From an uncultured Pelagibacteraceae bacterium (GTDB taxonomy: Bacteria > Pseudomonadota > Alphaproteobacteria > Pelagibacterales > Pelagibacteraceae), in the NCBI GenBank assembly GCA_902617805.1, contig CACMYF010000001.1, positions 62,001 to 126,000 of the forward strand: a DNA stretch of 64,000 nt, given 5' to 3'. Shown one piece after another: positions 43,906-57,333 of this stretch. A program made the position numbers and the translations under genes. Each line of letters opens with the position of its first letter. The first letter of the stretch is position 1. Below the pieces are notes generated by a model. That model searched no databases, was not told the origin of the DNA, and saw nothing but the letters and a program-made list of their open reading frames with translations.

Positions 43906-44529
43906 TTATGAATATCTCTTTTCTAATTCTTTCACTGAACTTTCTGTGAAAACTACTTTTTTAAATTTAATAATGTCGTAAGCACTGAAATGATTTACAT
44001 CTGTAACTTTAACATTTGGAATATTTCTTACAGATTTTTCGATTTTTTCTTTTGAATTTTTGTCTAGAATTATTAGTGAATTTGTAATTTCAAGTTTATT
44101 AATAATTGAGTTCATCTCTTTAGTTTTTTTAATTTCTGAACTAAAGTCATTTAAGATTAATAAGTTTTTATTATTATTTTTTTCAGTAATTAATGAAGCT
44201 ACGCTTTGTTTTTTTTCAGTTTTGTTTAGTTTTCTTTTTTTATAAGCCAATTCACCTTTTGGTCCATGAGCAATACCACCGCCAACAAATATAGGAGCTT
44301 TTCTACTAGCATGCCTTGCACCACCAGTTCCTTTTTGAGCATATATTTTTGAAGTTGGTCCTTTTACTTCATTTTGTTGTTTAGTTTTGGCATGTCTTCC
44401 TTTGTAATTAGCATTTGATTTATATAGAACAGCGCTAACTAATTTATGATTAATTTTGGCAGAAAAAATCTTATCCAAAACTTCAATACTATCTTTTTTC
44501 CCGTCTATGCTAATTTTATCTAATTTCAT
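43906..44529 (-). CDS. rplD: 50S ribosomal protein L4
   Basis: KGRHAKTKQQNEVKGPTSKIYAQKGTGGARHASRKAPIFVGGG. Confidence 0.96.
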   Translation of the reverse strand: MKLDKISIDGKKDSIEVLDKIFSAKINHKLVSAVLYKSNANYKGRHAKTKQQNEVKGPTSKIYAQKGTGGARHASRKAPIFVGGGIAHGPKGELAYKKRKLNKTEKKQSVASLITEKNNNKNLLILNDFSSEIKKTKEMNSIINKLEITNSLIILDKNSKEKIEKSVRNIPNVKVTDVNHFSAYDIIKFKKVVFTESSVKELEKRYS

Positions 44530-45239
44530 TATTTTTTCTTTTTCTCAGGTGTTTTTTTAGCCTCTTCAGCAGCTGCTTGTTTCTCACCAATTGTCATTTT
44601 GCTTATATTTTTTACTGATTTTTTAACCATTACTTCAGAATTTTTTGAACCAGGTATTGATCCTTTTAAATAAAGAAGTTCGTTTTCTAAGTCTGTTTTT
44701 ATTATTTCAATATTTTGCATTGTTCTTAGCTTATCACCCATATGACCAGCCATTTTTTTTCCTTTAAAAACTTTTCCTGGATCTTGACTATGTCCTGTTG
44801 AACCATGTGCTCTGTGAGATATAGAAACACCATGACTTGCTCTTAAACCACCAAAATTATGTCTCTTCATTGCACCAGCAAAACCTTTACCAATTGTTTT
44901 TGATCTTGTGTCTACAAATTTAATGTCTTTAAATATTTCTAAACCAAACTCGTTTCCTTCTTTGTAAACAGATGTGTCGTTTACTCTAAATTCTTTTAAT
45001 TTTTTTTTAGCTTCAGTATTTTTTTTAGCAAAAACACCTTTCATAGCTTTTGTTAATTTTGAATTTTTAATTTTCCCATATCCAAGTTGAACAGCCTTGT
45101 ACCCTCTTTTTTCTTCTTCAATAACCTGAATAACTCTAGCTTTTTCAACCTTAAGCACAGTCACAGGAACTAATTGACCAGATTTATAGAATTCTCTCGT
45201 CATACCTATTTTCTTTCCTAATAAAGCTATCTCACTCAT
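44529..45239 (-). CDS. rplC: 50S ribosomal protein L3
   Basis: LLGKKIGMTREFYKSGQLVPVTVL; FAGAMKRHNFGGLRASHGVSISHRAHGS. Confidence 0.97.
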   Translation of the reverse strand: MSEIALLGKKIGMTREFYKSGQLVPVTVLKVEKARVIQVIEEEKRGYKAVQLGYGKIKNSKLTKAMKGVFAKKNTEAKKKLKEFRVNDTSVYKEGNEFGLEIFKDIKFVDTRSKTIGKGFAGAMKRHNFGGLRASHGVSISHRAHGSTGHSQDPGKVFKGKKMAGHMGDKLRTMQNIEIIKTDLENELLYLKGSIPGSKNSEVMVKKSVKNISKMTIGEKQAAAEEAKKTPEKKKK

Positions 45240-45241
45240 AA

Positions 45242-45550
45242 TTAAATTTTTATCTCCACATCTACACCAGATGCTAAATCAAGTTTCATTAATGCTTCTA
45301 CAGTTTGTGGTGTTGGTTCAATAATATCGATTAATCTTTTATGTGTTCTTGATTCAAATTGCTCTCTACTTTTCTTATCTATGTGAGGTGATCTTAATAC
45401 TGTGTATCTTTCAATTCTTGTAGGTAATGGAATTGGTCCTTTGATTGTGGCACCAGTTCTTTTTACTGTATTAACAATCTCTTCAGTTGAAGCATCTAGA
45501 ACTTTATTGTCATATGCTCTTAATTTAATTCTAATGTTCTGTTTTTCCAT
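45242..45550 (-). CDS. rpsJ: 30S ribosomal protein S10
   Basis: [50 protein letters not shown]. Confidence 0.98.
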   Translation of the reverse strand: MEKQNIRIKLRAYDNKVLDASTEEIVNTVKRTGATIKGPIPLPTRIERYTVLRSPHIDKKSREQFESRTHKRLIDIIEPTPQTVEALMKLDLASGVDVEIKI

Positions 45551-45552
45551 GA

Positions 45553-47631
45553 TTAACCTGCAATTTTCTTAGTTACTTCGTCTTGAACATTTTGAGGAAC
45601 TTTTGAATAATGATCAAAAAACATTGAATATTGTGCTCTACCTTGAGACATTGATCTTAAGTTATTTATATAACCAAACATATTTGCCAAAGGAACCATT
45701 GCTGTAATTACAGTTGCATTTCCTCTTTGCTCCTGAGTACTGATTTGACCTCTTCTACTGTTTAAATCACCTATAACATCACCCATGTAATCTTCAGGTG
45801 TTACTACTTCAACTCTCATTACAGGTTCTAATAATTTTAAACCACCTTTTGTACAAGCCTCTTTAAAGCAAGCTCTACTTGCTAATTCAAACGCTAAAAC
45901 ACTTGAGTCAACATCGTGATGTAAACCATCTAAGATCGTTACTTTATAATCAATCATTGGAAAACCGGCTAAAATTCCAGTATCTGAAACTGTTTCTATC
46001 CCTTTTTCAACACCAGGAATAAATTCTTTTGGAATTGCACCACCTTTAATTTTACTCTCAACATCTCGACCTTTACCTGGTTCTTGAGGCTCTACTAAAA
46101 GTTTAACTTTTGCAAATTGACCAGCACCACCACTTTGTTTTTTGTGGGTGTATTCAACCTCTGAAGCAGCTTCTATGGTTTCTCTATAAGCAACTTGTGG
46201 AGCTCCGACATTTGCCTCTACTTTAAATTCTCTTTTCATTCTATCAACAATAATATCTAAGTGTAATTCACCCATACCTTTAATAATTGTCTGTCCCGAC
46301 TCTTCGTCTGATGTTACTCTAAAAGAAGGATCTTCCTTAGCTAACCTACCTAAAGCTTCACCCATTTTTTCTTGGTCCGCTTTGGTTTTTGGTTCTACTG
46401 CAATTTCAATTACCGGATCAGGGAATTCCATTGGTTCAAGTAGAACTGAATTTTCTTTGTCACATAAAGTGTGTCCTGTGATAGTATTTTTTAATCCTGC
46501 TAAAGCTACTATGTCGCCTGCATTAGCTTCTTTAATATCTTCACGAGAATTTGCATGCATTAAAAGCATTCTTCCAACTCTTTCTTCTTTCTCTTTAGAG
46601 GAATTGAAGACCGCAGTACCAGTTTTGATTGTACCTGAATAAATTCTAATAAAAGTTAATGAGCCAACAAATGGGTCATTAGCTACTTTAAAAGCTAAGG
46701 CAGAAAATGGAACGCTATCTTCAAATTTCATTTCCATTTCATCCTCACTACCTAATTTAGTTCCTTTAATAGAACCAATATCTACTGGACTTGGTAAATA
46801 ATTTACAACAGCATCAAGTAAGGGCTGAACACCTTTGTTTTTGAATGCTGAACCAGTTAAAACTGGAACAAAACTAAAATTAAGCGTTCCTTTTCTTATA
46901 CATTTAACTAAATCCTCTTCTTTAATTTCATCACCATTTAGATAAGCCTCCATTAGCTTTTCGTCTTGTTCAACAGCTGTTTCAACTAATTCTGTTCTAT
47001 ATTTTTCTGAAATTTCTTTTAAGTCTTCTGGAATATCTTTATATTCCCATTCAGCTCCTAGCGCCTCATTTTTCCAAACTTGAGCTTTCATTTTAACAAG
47101 ATCAACTACACCAGATAAGGAAGCTTCAACGCCTATAGGTACTTGCACCACCAAAGGTTTTGCACCTAACCTATCTCTAATCATATCTACACATCTAAAG
47201 AAATCAGCACCAGTTCTATCTAATTTATTAACAAAACAAATTCTTGGCACTTTATACTTATCTGCTTGTCTCCATACAGTTTCAGATTGAGGCTCTACAC
47301 CTGCAACACCATCAAAAACAGCAACAGCACCATCCAAAACTTTCAAAGACCTTTCTACTTCAATAGTAAAATCTACGTGACCAGGGGTGTCTATAATATT
47401 AATTCTATGATCATTCCAAAAACAAGTAGTTGCAGCAGATGTAATTGTAATTCCTCTTTCTTGTTCTTGCTCCATCCAATCCATTGTTGCTGCACCATCG
47501 TGCACTTCGCCAATTTTGTGACTCTTACCTGTGTAATAAAGAACTCTTTCAGTAGTGGTTGTTTTACCAGCATCTATATGGGCCATGATCCCAATATTTC
47601 TATATTTATCTAATGTATGAGTTCTAGCCAT
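45553..47631 (-). CDS. fusA: Elongation factor G
   Basis: [52 protein letters not shown]. Confidence 0.98.
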   Translation of the reverse strand: MARTHTLDKYRNIGIMAHIDAGKTTTTERVLYYTGKSHKIGEVHDGAATMDWMEQEQERGITITSAATTCFWNDHRINIIDTPGHVDFTIEVERSLKVLDGAVAVFDGVAGVEPQSETVWRQADKYKVPRICFVNKLDRTGADFFRCVDMIRDRLGAKPLVVQVPIGVEASLSGVVDLVKMKAQVWKNEALGAEWEYKDIPEDLKEISEKYRTELVETAVEQDEKLMEAYLNGDEIKEEDLVKCIRKGTLNFSFVPVLTGSAFKNKGVQPLLDAVVNYLPSPVDIGSIKGTKLGSEDEMEMKFEDSVPFSALAFKVANDPFVGSLTFIRIYSGTIKTGTAVFNSSKEKEERVGRMLLMHANSREDIKEANAGDIVALAGLKNTITGHTLCDKENSVLLEPMEFPDPVIEIAVEPKTKADQEKMGEALGRLAKEDPSFRVTSDEESGQTIIKGMGELHLDIIVDRMKREFKVEANVGAPQVAYRETIEAASEVEYTHKKQSGGAGQFAKVKLLVEPQEPGKGRDVESKIKGGAIPKEFIPGVEKGIETVSDTGILAGFPMIDYKVTILDGLHHDVDSSVLAFELASRACFKEACTKGGLKLLEPVMRVEVVTPEDYMGDVIGDLNSRRGQISTQEQRGNATVITAMVPLANMFGYINNLRSMSQGRAQYSMFFDHYSKVPQNVQDEVTKKIAG

Positions 47632-47637
47632 AATTAA

Positions 47638-48108
47638 TTACCATCTAAAATGTGCAAATGCCTTGTTAGACTCTGCCATCTTATGTACATCCTCTCTTTT
47701 TTTAACAGCAGCTCCTTTTTTTTCATAAGCATCGTAAAGTTCATTAAAAATTTTATCTGCCATATGTTTATCTTTTCTTTTTCTTGCTGACTCAACTAAC
47801 CATCTAATAGCTAAAGCTTGTGCTCTTTTACTTTTTACCTCAACAGGAACTTGATAAGTTGCACCACCAACTCTTCTAGATCTAACTTCTACAGTTGGTT
47901 TGATATTGTTAATTGCTTCATTGAAAATATTAATTGGTTCATCTTTAGTTTTTGTTTTAATTTTATCGATAGCGTCATAAACTATTTTAGCAGCAATACC
48001 TCTTTTACCATCATACATAATATTGTTGATTAATTTAGGAATAATAGTTGACTTGAATTTTGGATCCGGAACTACATTTTTTTTGGGTTGAGTTTTTTTT
48101 CTAGACAT
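47638..48108 (-). CDS. rpsG: 30S ribosomal protein S7
   Basis: VEVRSRRVGGATYQVPVEVKSKRAQALAIRW. Confidence 0.98.
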   Translation of the reverse strand: MSRKKTQPKKNVVPDPKFKSTIIPKLINNIMYDGKRGIAAKIVYDAIDKIKTKTKDEPINIFNEAINNIKPTVEVRSRRVGGATYQVPVEVKSKRAQALAIRWLVESARKRKDKHMADKIFNELYDAYEKKGAAVKKREDVHKMAESNKAFAHFRW

Positions 48109-48479
48109 TATTTACCTTTTTTTGTTCCGTATAAAGATCTTCTTTTTTTTCTATTTGCAACACCCTGAGTATCTAGATTACCTCTTAGAATATGATAACG
48201 AACGCCTGGTAAATCTTTTACCCTTCCACCTCTAATCAGTACTACCGAGTGTTCTTGAAGATTGTGACCTTCACCAGGAATGTAAGCTGTAACTTCAAAT
48301 CCATTTGATAATCTCACTCTAGCAACTTTTCTCAATGCGGAGTTTGGTTTCTTTGGAGTTGTTGTATAAACTTTAACACAAACACCTCTCTTTAAAGGTT
48401 GTTTTTGTAGAGCAGGAACTTTGTTCCTTGCTGCTGGTTTAACCCTTTTTTTTCTTAACAACTGATTAATAGTTGGCAT
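48108..48479 (-). CDS. rpsL: 30S ribosomal protein S12
   Basis: [49 protein letters not shown]; start set at 48479, not 48575. Confidence 0.97.
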   Translation of the reverse strand: MPTINQLLRKKRVKPAARNKVPALQKQPLKRGVCVKVYTTTPKKPNSALRKVARVRLSNGFEVTAYIPGEGHNLQEHSVVLIRGGRVKDLPGVRYHILRGNLDTQGVANRKKRRSLYGTKKGK

Positions 48480-48589
48480 AAATTTTTTAAAATTAATTAA
48501 TTTATTTTTAGATGAAAATAACTGACAGGTTATTTTGTGGCAGCGTTTAGTACTGTTAGAAGCACTACATTCCAACCAAAAACATCGCC

Positions 48590-48617
48590 AAATTACTTAT
48601 TAATAGCCCTTTGTCAA
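48590..48617 (-). promoter_or_regulatory. Candidate sigma70-type promoter for the str/S10/spc block
   Basis: Minus strand TTGACA-(16 nt)-TAATTT in the rpoC-rpsL gap, ~110 nt upstream of the rpsL start. Confidence 0.5.
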
Positions 48618-48645
48618 ACTAAAACTGCAATTTTTAAGTGATTTT

Positions 48646-51600
48646 TTACTGATTTGCCTGTGTTTCTTCAGGTTCTGAAGTTTCTATTTTATCCTGCTCT
48701 GCTAAGAAATTATTATCGTCCTCTAGAGCTTTATTGTTCCATCTATTTTTAATATTACCAGTACCTGCAGGAACTAATCTTCCAACAATTACGTTCTCTT
48801 TTAAGCCATTTAATGGATCAACTTTTCCTTTAATTGCAGCGTCTGTTAATACTCTTGTTGTTTCTTGGAAAGAAGCAGCTGAAATAAACGATTCTGTTTG
48901 AAGTGAAGCCTTAGTAATACCCATTAGAACTCTTTCACCAACGGCAGGTGTTTTTCCTTCTGCAACCAATTTTTCATTAGTATTATCAAACTTAATTCTA
49001 TCAACCACTTCACCAGGTAAATAACTTGAATCACCTGATACTTTAACCTCAACTTTTTTAAGCATTTGTCTTAAAATAGTTTCAATATGCTTATCGTTTA
49101 TTATCACACCTTGTAATCTATAAACTTCTTGAACTTGATTAACAAAATATTCTGTTAATTCTTTGATTCCTAAAATTCTCAAAATATCATGTGGCAGTGG
49201 TTGACCATCTAAAAGATACTCTCCTTTTTGAATTTTTTCACCTGGATTAAAATTGATATGTTTACCTTTTGGAATTAAATAATTTGAAGGTTCTGATCCA
49301 TCTTCAGGAACAATAGATACTCTTTGTTTGCCTCTTACCTCTTTACCAAAAACAACACTACCATCATTTTCTGCAATAATCGCACTATCCTTAGCTTTTC
49401 TAGCTTCAAATAACTCAGCAACTCTTGGAAGACCTCCAGTAATATCTTTTGTTTTTGTAGTTTCCTTAGGTAATCTTGCAATTACGTCACCTGCATAAAC
49501 TTTTTGACCGTCTTTAATTGATAAAATCGAATCTGGTACTAAATAATATCTAGCTTCATTATCATCAGCTTTTTTAATCACATTTCCTTTTTCATCTCTT
49601 AAAGTAATTCTAGGTTTTAAATCAGTACTTTTTGATTGACCTCTCCAATCAATTACTGATTTAGAAGAAATTCCTGTGGCATCGTCAGTAGTTTCTTGAA
49701 TTGATACACCATCAATTAAATCTACATAACTAGCTGTACCACTTTTCTCTGCTATAACTGGAGTTGTGTAAGGATCCCATTCGCATATTTTGGTATTTGC
49801 TTTTACTTTGTCGCCATTGTTGAAAAATAGTCTTGACCCATAAGCAACTTTATAAACTGCTATCTGAACTCCTTTGTCGTCCTCAATAGAAAGTTGAGTG
49901 TTTCTTCCCATAACAATCAAATTCTTTTTAGAGTCTTCTAAAATATTTGAATTTATTATTTTTAAAGTTCCATCACTTTTAGTAACTATTTGAGAATCTT
50001 GTTTTACAGAAGCTGTTCCTCCAACGTGGAACGTTCTCATTGTTAGCTGTGTTCCTGGTTCTCCAATTGATTGAGCAGATATCATTCCAATAGCTTCACC
50101 AACATGAACCATCTTACCTCTTGATAAATCTCGTCCGTAGCAAGTAGCACAAACACCCTCTTTTGAACTACATGTCATTACTGAATAAACTTTAATTGAT
50201 TTAACACCTGCAGCATCAATTTTATCGCAACCTGCTTCATCAATCATTTCAGATTTATTAATAATTACTTCACCTGATAAAGGGTTTTTAACATCAGCAG
50301 CTGTTACTCTTCCTAATGCTCTTTCGGATAAACTAACAACCACATTACCACCCTCTAAAATTTCAGATAGTTCAATAAATCCAGGATCATCGCAATTAAC
50401 TTTAGTTATTGTTAAGTCTTGTGCAACATCACATAGTCTTCTTGTTAAATATCCAGAACTAGCTGTTTTAAGTGCTGTATCTGCTAACCCTTTTCTAGCT
50501 CCGTGAGTTGAATTAAAATACTCTAAAGCAGTTAATCCCTCTTTAAAGTTTGAAATAATTGGACTTTCGATAATTTCTCCTGACGGTTTAGCAATCAATC
50601 CTCTCATACCGGCTAATTGTTTCATTTGAGCAGCAGATCCTCTAGCTCCACTGTCAGCCATCATAAATACAGAATTTATTTTCAATCCTTCATCAGTTTT
50701 TTCTGTAGCTGAAATTCCTTTCATCATTTCTCCGGCAACTTTATCTGTACATTTAGACCAAGCATCAACAACTTTGTTGTATTTTTCACCTCTTGTAATT
50801 AAACCTTCAGCATATTGAGTTTCATAATCTGCAATTAATTTCTTAGTATCATCAATTAATTGAGTTTTATTTTCAGGGATTACAAGATCGTCTTTTCCAA
50901 ACGAAATTCCTGCTTTAAATGCGTGTTTAAATCCTAAATCTTTAAGCTTGTCACAGAAAATTACGGTTGTTTTTTGACCACAAAATCTAAATACAACATC
51001 AATTATTTCTGAAACTACTTTTTTAGGTAATAATCTATCTACTAAAGAGAACTTAATGTTAGTATTTTTAGGTAATAAATTTGCTAATAAAAATCTTCCA
51101 GCTGTAGAAGTATATTTTTCTATTTTCTTATTCCCTTGCTCATCTACAGTCTCGTATCTTGAAATTATAGTACTATGTACATTTATTTGACCAGATGATA
51201 ATGCAAATTCAATTTGATCTGAATTTGTAAAGTATCCAGCTGGTTTGTCAGATATTGGTTCTTGTGAAAGATAGTAAATTCCTAAAATCATATCCTGACT
51301 CGGAACAATAATTGGTTTACCGTTTGATGGAGAAAGAATATTATTTGTAGATAACATTAAAATTCTTGCCTCTAATTGTGCTTCTAAACTTAACGGCACG
51401 TGCACTGCCATTTGGTCACCATCAAAGTCAGCGTTAAATGCAGCACAAGTTAAAGGATGTAATTCAATTGCATCTCCTTCGATTAATTTGGGCTCAAACG
51501 CTTGAACTCCAAGTCTATGAAGTGTTGGTGCTCTATTTAAAAGTACCGGATGCTCTCTAACTATTAATTCTAAAGCGTCCCAAACTGCATTTGTTTCTTT

Positions 51601-52818
51601 TTCAACTAATTTTTTAGCTTGTTTAATTGTTGAAGCTAAGCCTAACTTATTTAATCTTGCATATAAAAATGGTTTAAATAACTCAAGTGCCATTTTTTTT
51701 GGTAAACCACACTCATGTAATTTTAGATCAGGACCGACAACGATTACTGATCTTCCAGAATAATCAACTCGTTTACCTAATAAATTTTGTCTAAATCTTC
51801 CTTGTTTACCTTTTAACATTTCAGCTAGAGATTTAAGTGGTCGCTTACCTGTTCCTGTTATTACTCTGCCTCTTCTACCGTTATCAAATAGAGCATCTAC
51901 AGACTCCTGAAGCATCCTTTTTTCATTTCTTACTATGATATCTGGAGCTTTAAGATCCATTAATCTTTTTAATCTATTATTTCTGTTGATTACTCTTCTG
52001 TATAAATCGTTAAGATCTGAAGTAGCAAATCTTCCGCCATCAAGAGGAACTAATGGTCTTAATTCTGGTGGTATAACTGGTACAACAGTCATAATCATCC
52101 ACTCAGGTTTTTGACCTGTTTCAATAAATGACTCTATTAGTTTTAATCTTTTAATTGCTCTTTCTTCATTAACTTTTGATTTGGTTTCTTTAATAAAGCT
52201 AACAAGATTTTTTCTTTCTAATTCTAAATCTAAATTTTTGAGCATCTCAAGAACAGCTTCTGCTCCTATTCCCGCTGTAAAACTTTCTTCACCAAACTCA
52301 TCCTGGTATTTTGCTAATTCTTCCTCATTTAAGAGTTGATTTTTTTGTAAACCAGTTAAACCAGGTTCTATTACTATAAAGTTTTCAAAATAAAGAACTC
52401 TCTCTATTTCTTTTAATTTCATGTCTACTGCCAAAGCAATTCTGCTTGGAAGAGACTTTAAGAACCAAATATGTGCTACTGGTGTAGCAAGATTAATGTG
52501 GCCCATTCTTTCTCTTCTTACATTTGATTTTGTAACCTCAACACCACATTTCTCACAGATAATTCCTCTAAATTTCATTCGTTTATACTTACCGCATAAA
52601 CACTCATAATCTTTTATAGGTCCAAAAATCCTTGCGCAGAATAAACCATCTTTTTCAGGTCTAAAAGTTCTATAATTAATTGTTTCAGGCTTTTTAATTT
52701 CACCAAATGTCCAAGATTTAATTTTCTCTGGGCTAGCAAGTGAAATTTTAATGCTATTAAAATTTTGAGCTTCTGAAATTTCACTGCCCTTAAATAGATC
52801 TGTTAATTCTTTTTTCAT
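48646..52818 (-). CDS. rpoC: RNA polymerase beta' subunit
   Basis: [23 protein letters not shown] zinc motif; [20 protein letters not shown]. Confidence 0.99.
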   Translation of the reverse strand: MKKELTDLFKGSEISEAQNFNSIKISLASPEKIKSWTFGEIKKPETINYRTFRPEKDGLFCARIFGPIKDYECLCGKYKRMKFRGIICEKCGVEVTKSNVRRERMGHINLATPVAHIWFLKSLPSRIALAVDMKLKEIERVLYFENFIVIEPGLTGLQKNQLLNEEELAKYQDEFGEESFTAGIGAEAVLEMLKNLDLELERKNLVSFIKETKSKVNEERAIKRLKLIESFIETGQKPEWMIMTVVPVIPPELRPLVPLDGGRFATSDLNDLYRRVINRNNRLKRLMDLKAPDIIVRNEKRMLQESVDALFDNGRRGRVITGTGKRPLKSLAEMLKGKQGRFRQNLLGKRVDYSGRSVIVVGPDLKLHECGLPKKMALELFKPFLYARLNKLGLASTIKQAKKLVEKETNAVWDALELIVREHPVLLNRAPTLHRLGVQAFEPKLIEGDAIELHPLTCAAFNADFDGDQMAVHVPLSLEAQLEARILMLSTNNILSPSNGKPIIVPSQDMILGIYYLSQEPISDKPAGYFTNSDQIEFALSSGQINVHSTIISRYETVDEQGNKKIEKYTSTAGRFLLANLLPKNTNIKFSLVDRLLPKKVVSEIIDVVFRFCGQKTTVIFCDKLKDLGFKHAFKAGISFGKDDLVIPENKTQLIDDTKKLIADYETQYAEGLITRGEKYNKVVDAWSKCTDKVAGEMMKGISATEKTDEGLKINSVFMMADSGARGSAAQMKQLAGMRGLIAKPSGEIIESPIISNFKEGLTALEYFNSTHGARKGLADTALKTASSGYLTRRLCDVAQDLTITKVNCDDPGFIELSEILEGGNVVVSLSERALGRVTAADVKNPLSGEVIINKSEMIDEAGCDKIDAAGVKSIKVYSVMTCSSKEGVCATCYGRDLSRGKMVHVGEAIGMISAQSIGEPGTQLTMRTFHVGGTASVKQDSQIVTKSDGTLKIINSNILEDSKKNLIVMGRNTQLSIEDDKGVQIAVYKVAYGSRLFFNNGDKVKANTKICEWDPYTTPVIAEKSGTASYVDLIDGVSIQETTDDATGISSKSVIDWRGQSKSTDLKPRITLRDEKGNVIKKADDNEARYYLVPDSILSIKDGQKVYAGDVIARLPKETTKTKDITGGLPRVAELFEARKAKDSAIIAENDGSVVFGKEVRGKQRVSIVPEDGSEPSNYLIPKGKHINFNPGEKIQKGEYLLDGQPLPHDILRILGIKELTEYFVNQVQEVYRLQGVIINDKHIETILRQMLKKVEVKVSGDSSYLPGEVVDRIKFDNTNEKLVAEGKTPAVGERVLMGITKASLQTESFISAASFQETTRVLTDAAIKGKVDPLNGLKENVIVGRLVPAGTGNIKNRWNNKALEDDNNFLAEQDKIETSEPEETQANQ

Positions 52819-55800
52819 TAATTGAGCTCCACATTTAATGCTAATGATTTAATCTCTTTCACTAAAACGTTAAATGACTCTGGTATACCAGACTCAAAGT
52901 TCTCTTCACCTTTAACTATAGTCTCGTAAACTTTAACTCTTCCTGCAACGTCATCAGATTTAACAGTTAAAATTTCCTGTAATGTATATGATGCACCATA
53001 TGCTTCAAGTGCCCAGACTTCCATTTCACCAAATCTTTGACCCCCTAATTGTGCTTTACCACCAAGTGGTTGTTGTGTAACCAAACTGTACGGTCCAGTA
53101 GATCTTGCATGAATTTTATCTTCAACTAAGTGATGAAGTTTTAGCATGTAGATTATTCCAACAGTAACCGGTCTATCAAATTTCTCTCCTGTTCTTCCAT
53201 CCCATAAATAGGTTTGTCCAGATCCTGGTAAATTTGCTAGTTCAAGCATCTCTGTAACATTTTTTTCTTTAGCACCATCAAAAACAGGCGTTGAGATTGC
53301 GATACCATTTTGTAAATTTTCACAAAGATCTTTAAATTCACTCTTGCTTAACTTGTCTACTTTATCGTTAAAGATTTCTTCTCCATAAACAGATTTTAAG
53401 AATTTTTCGATTTTTTCTGTTCTTTCAATTTTTTTGTTATTTTCATTTACTAAATTTTTAACTTGTTCACCAAATTCTTTGCATGCCCAACCTAAGTGTG
53501 TCTCTAAAATTTGTCCAACATTCATCCTACTTGGGACACCCAGAGGATTTAACACAATATCAACTGGTCTACCATCTTCTCTATATGGCATGTCTTCAAC
53601 AGGAACAATTTTACTAACAACTCCTTTGTTTCCATGTCTTCCAGACATCTTATCACCAGGTCTTAATCTTCTTTTTATTGCAACGAATACTTTTACCATT
53701 TTCATAACACTTGGTAATAAATCGTCTCCACTTCTAATTTTTAAAACTTTGTCTTCAAATCTCTCAGTTATGTCTTGTTTAGCTTTATTATATTGTTCTT
53801 TTAATTGAGCTAATGTTGCTTCGTTATTTACATTTCCTACTGTAATTTTGAAAACATCATTAATTGATAAATTATTAATTGTATCAAAATCTAACTTAGT
53901 TCCTTCGGATAAATCTTTTACTTTTTTAGTTAAAGATGATCCTGACAAGAATTGTGAAGCTCTTTGTTTAATACTTCTTTCTAATATTTCTTCCTCAACA
54001 ATTTTATCTTGTTGAACTTGTTCGATTTCAGCTCTTTCAATAGTTATTGATCTTTCATCTTTCTCGATTCCATGTCTATTGAATACTCTTACATCAACCA
54101 CCGTTCCGCTTGATCCCCTAGACATTCTTAAAGATGTATCGGTTACATCAATAGCTTTTTCTCCAAAAATTGATCTTAATAGTTTTTCCTCAGGACCAGA
54201 TGCCGAATCTCCTTTTGGAGTAACCTTACCAACTAAAATATCTCCAGCATTCACTTCAGCTCCAATATAAACTATTCCTGACTCATCAAGGTTTTTTAAA
54301 GCTTCTTCGTTTACATTTGGTATATCTCGAGTTATTTCCTCTTCACCAAGTTTTGTATCTCTCGCCATTATTTCGTATTCAACAATATGAACAGATGTGA
54401 ATACATCATCTGTAACACACCTTTCTGAAATTAGGATTGAATCTTCAAAGTTGTAACCTTGCCAAGGCATAAATGCTACAGTTACATTCTTACCAAGCGC
54501 AAGCTCACCTAATTTTGTCGAAGGACCATCGGCAATAATATCTCCAGATTTAACTTTATCACCAACTCTAACAAGTGGTCTTTGATTAATACAAGTATTT
54601 TGGTTTGATCTTTTAAATTTTTGAAGATTATAGATGTCTACACCAGATTTACTAAAGTCTGTTTCTTCCGTAACTTTAATAACAATTCTTTTACCATCAA
54701 TTTTATCAACAATACCATCACGCTTAGCAACAATAGTAACACCAGAGTCTAAAGCTACATCACTTTCAATTCCTGTACCAACAAGTGGTGACTCAGGTTT
54801 TAACAATGGAACTGCTTGTCTCATCATGTTTGATCCCATCAATGCTCTGTTTGCATCGTCATTCTCTAAGAATGGAATTAATGATGCTGCGACTGAAACA
54901 AGTTGTTTAGGTGATACATCGATATAATCAATTGTATCAGGTTTTGCTAAAAGAAAATTTAAATTTTGTCTGCATGAAACTAATTCCTCAGTAATTTTTC
55001 CATTTTTATCAAGTTTTGTATTTGCTTGAGCAATAGTGAATTTTGTTTCTTCCATTGCTGAAAGGTATTCAACTTTATCTTGAACAACACCGTCTTTAAC
55101 TTTTTTATATGGACTTTCAATGAACCCATATTTATTAATTTTAGCATATGTAGATAAACTATTAATCAAACCGATATTTGGGCCTTCTGGTGTCTCAATT
55201 GGACAAATTCTTCCATAATGGGTTGGATGAACGTCTCTAACTTCAAAACCTGCTCTTTCTCTTGTTAAACCACCTGGGCCTAAAGCTGAAACTCTTCTCT
55301 TATGAGTAATCTCAGATAATGGATTTGTTTGATCCATAAACTGAGAAAGTTGTGAACTCGCAAAAAAATCTTTCAATGAAACTGTTAATGGTTTAGCATT
55401 AATTAAATCTTGTGGCATTGCTGACTCAACATCTAGAGTAGTCATTTTTTCTTTAATAGCTCTTTCCATTCTATAAACACCAATTCTAGCTTGGTTTTCA
55501 ACCAACTCTCCTACAGAACGTACTCTTCTATTTCCAAGGTGATCTATGTCATCAACATCATCTTTACCATCACGTAAATCTAACATTTTATGAATTATTG
55601 CTATGATATCGTCATTTCTTAATATTGTGATTTTATCCGAACACTCTTGGTTTAATCTTGAGTTCATTTTAACTCTTCCAACATCAGACAAATCATATCT
55701 GTCTGAGCTGAAGAACAGATTGTTAAATATTTGAGTAGCAATCTCAATCGTTGGTGGCTCACCAGGTCTTAACATTTTGTAGATTTCTGTGATAGCTTCG

Positions 55801-56906
55801 TCTTTAGTATTATTTTTATCAGCTAAAATTGTTGTAAGTAGATAAGGTCCTTTATTTATAGAATTTGTAACTGAAATTTGAAGAGAATGTATATTTGCAT
55901 CTAATATTTGTTGAATAATTGTATCATTTAATTCAGTACCAATTTGAAATACACCGTTCTCTTCTTCATTAACTTTTACATCTCTATGTAAAAATTTACC
56001 AAACAATGACTCTCTGGAGACCAGTATGTCTTTCAGACCATCGTTAGATAATTTTTTTGCACTTAAAAAATTAATCTTATCACCTAATTTAATTACTACT
56101 TGACCTGTTTTAGCATCAATTACTTCTTCTGAGAAATTTTTAGCTTTATAGTTTTCTGGATTAAATTTAGTTTTCCATTTCTCTGTCTTTGGATCAAAAG
56201 TATATTGTTCGCTCTCATAGAACTCATCTACAATTTCTGCTTTTGAATAACCTAAAGCTAATAATAACGTAGATGAAAAAATTTTCTTTTTTCTATCAAT
56301 TTTGAAATATAGAAAATCTTTAACATCATATTCAAAATCTAACCAAGAACCTCTATTAGGTATTACCCTGCAATTAAATAATAGTTTACCACTTGCATGA
56401 GTTTTTCCTTTATCATGGTCAAAAAATACACCAGGACTTCTGTGCATTTGGTTTACTACAACTCTTTGAACACCATTAGTAATAAAAGTTCCGCTATTTG
56501 TCATCATAGGAACTTCACCCATATAAACTTCTTGTTCCTTTGCTGATAAAATATCTTTAGTGTTATTTTCTTGATCTATTTCATAAACCACTAACCTCAA
56601 AGTACACTTAAGGGCAGATGAATATGTAAGTCCTCTTGCTATACACTCTTCAACATCAAATTTCGGTTTATCTAATCTGTATGAAACATACTCTAATGTT
56701 GCTTTGTCATTTAAATCTTCAATTGGAAAAATACTTTTAAATACTCTACCAAAACCTTTTGTAAGTTCAGCTGCTTCATCATTAAATTCAGTTAATTCTT
56801 TGTACGAATTTTTTTGTACTTCAATTAGGTTAGGTATAGATAAACTTTCTTTTAGTTTACCAAAACTTTTTCTAATATTTTTCTTTTCAGTAAAAGATAA
56901 TTGCAT
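52818..56906 (-). CDS. rpoB: RNA polymerase beta subunit
   Basis: [64 protein letters not shown]. Confidence 0.99.
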   Translation of the reverse strand: MQLSFTEKKNIRKSFGKLKESLSIPNLIEVQKNSYKELTEFNDEAAELTKGFGRVFKSIFPIEDLNDKATLEYVSYRLDKPKFDVEECIARGLTYSSALKCTLRLVVYEIDQENNTKDILSAKEQEVYMGEVPMMTNSGTFITNGVQRVVVNQMHRSPGVFFDHDKGKTHASGKLLFNCRVIPNRGSWLDFEYDVKDFLYFKIDRKKKIFSSTLLLALGYSKAEIVDEFYESEQYTFDPKTEKWKTKFNPENYKAKNFSEEVIDAKTGQVVIKLGDKINFLSAKKLSNDGLKDILVSRESLFGKFLHRDVKVNEEENGVFQIGTELNDTIIQQILDANIHSLQISVTNSINKGPYLLTTILADKNNTKDEAITEIYKMLRPGEPPTIEIATQIFNNLFFSSDRYDLSDVGRVKMNSRLNQECSDKITILRNDDIIAIIHKMLDLRDGKDDVDDIDHLGNRRVRSVGELVENQARIGVYRMERAIKEKMTTLDVESAMPQDLINAKPLTVSLKDFFASSQLSQFMDQTNPLSEITHKRRVSALGPGGLTRERAGFEVRDVHPTHYGRICPIETPEGPNIGLINSLSTYAKINKYGFIESPYKKVKDGVVQDKVEYLSAMEETKFTIAQANTKLDKNGKITEELVSCRQNLNFLLAKPDTIDYIDVSPKQLVSVAASLIPFLENDDANRALMGSNMMRQAVPLLKPESPLVGTGIESDVALDSGVTIVAKRDGIVDKIDGKRIVIKVTEETDFSKSGVDIYNLQKFKRSNQNTCINQRPLVRVGDKVKSGDIIADGPSTKLGELALGKNVTVAFMPWQGYNFEDSILISERCVTDDVFTSVHIVEYEIMARDTKLGEEEITRDIPNVNEEALKNLDESGIVYIGAEVNAGDILVGKVTPKGDSASGPEEKLLRSIFGEKAIDVTDTSLRMSRGSSGTVVDVRVFNRHGIEKDERSITIERAEIEQVQQDKIVEEEILERSIKQRASQFLSGSSLTKKVKDLSEGTKLDFDTINNLSINDVFKITVGNVNNEATLAQLKEQYNKAKQDITERFEDKVLKIRSGDDLLPSVMKMVKVFVAIKRRLRPGDKMSGRHGNKGVVSKIVPVEDMPYREDGRPVDIVLNPLGVPSRMNVGQILETHLGWACKEFGEQVKNLVNENNKKIERTEKIEKFLKSVYGEEIFNDKVDKLSKSEFKDLCENLQNGIAISTPVFDGAKEKNVTEMLELANLPGSGQTYLWDGRTGEKFDRPVTVGIIYMLKLHHLVEDKIHARSTGPYSLVTQQPLGGKAQLGGQRFGEMEVWALEAYGASYTLQEILTVKSDDVAGRVKVYETIVKGEENFESGIPESFNVLVKEIKSLALNVELN

Positions 56907-56917
56907 CTATGTTTATA

Positions 56918-56943
56918 AATACTGATTAAAAATAATCAGTATT
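56918..56943 (-). promoter_or_regulatory. Perfect 10-bp inverted repeat (hairpin) between rplL and rpoB
   Basis: AATACTGATT-AAAAAT-AATCAGTATT on the + strand; no U-run follows on the minus-strand transcript. Confidence 0.7.
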
Positions 56944-56962
56944 CGAATTCTTTCTATTTAAT

Positions 56963-57328
56963 TTATTTAAGTTCTACTTTAGCGCCAGCAGCTTCTAACT
57001 TAGCTTTGATCTCTTCAGCGTCTTTTTTATTTACACCAGATTTAACTTCTTTTGGTGCTCCCTCTACAAGATCCTTAGCTTCTTTTAAACCTAATGAAGT
57101 TGCTGCTCTTACTTCTTTGATAACGTTAATTTTTTTATCACCTGCAGAAACTAGCATGATTGTAAAATCATCTTTATCTTCTGCTGGTGCTGCACCACCT
57201 GCTGCTGCTGGAGCTGCTGCTGCCATTGGAGTTACACCCCATTTTTCTTCTAATTGTTTTGAAAGTTCAGCTGCCTCTGCAACAGTCAAACTTGATAAGT
57301 CCTCGATAATTTTGTTTAGGTCAGGCAT
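56963..57328 (-). CDS. rplL: 50S ribosomal protein L7/L12
   Basis: [50 protein letters not shown]. Confidence 0.98.
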   Translation of the reverse strand: MPDLNKIIEDLSSLTVAEAAELSKQLEEKWGVTPMAAAAPAAAGGAAPAEDKDDFTIMLVSAGDKKINVIKEVRAATSLGLKEAKDLVEGAPKEVKSGVNKKDAEEIKAKLEAAGAKVELK

Positions 57329-57333
57329 ATATA

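Noticed and set aside
45551-45552. Missing tuf between fusA and rpsJ considered as gene loss
   Set aside because: A complete tuf is present at 59797-60987; a single tuf copy outside the str operon is common.
48480-48575. N-terminal extension of rpsL ([14 protein letters not shown]...)
   Set aside because: S12 starts at [11 protein letters not shown]; the upstream part is leader sequence downstream of the candidate promoter.
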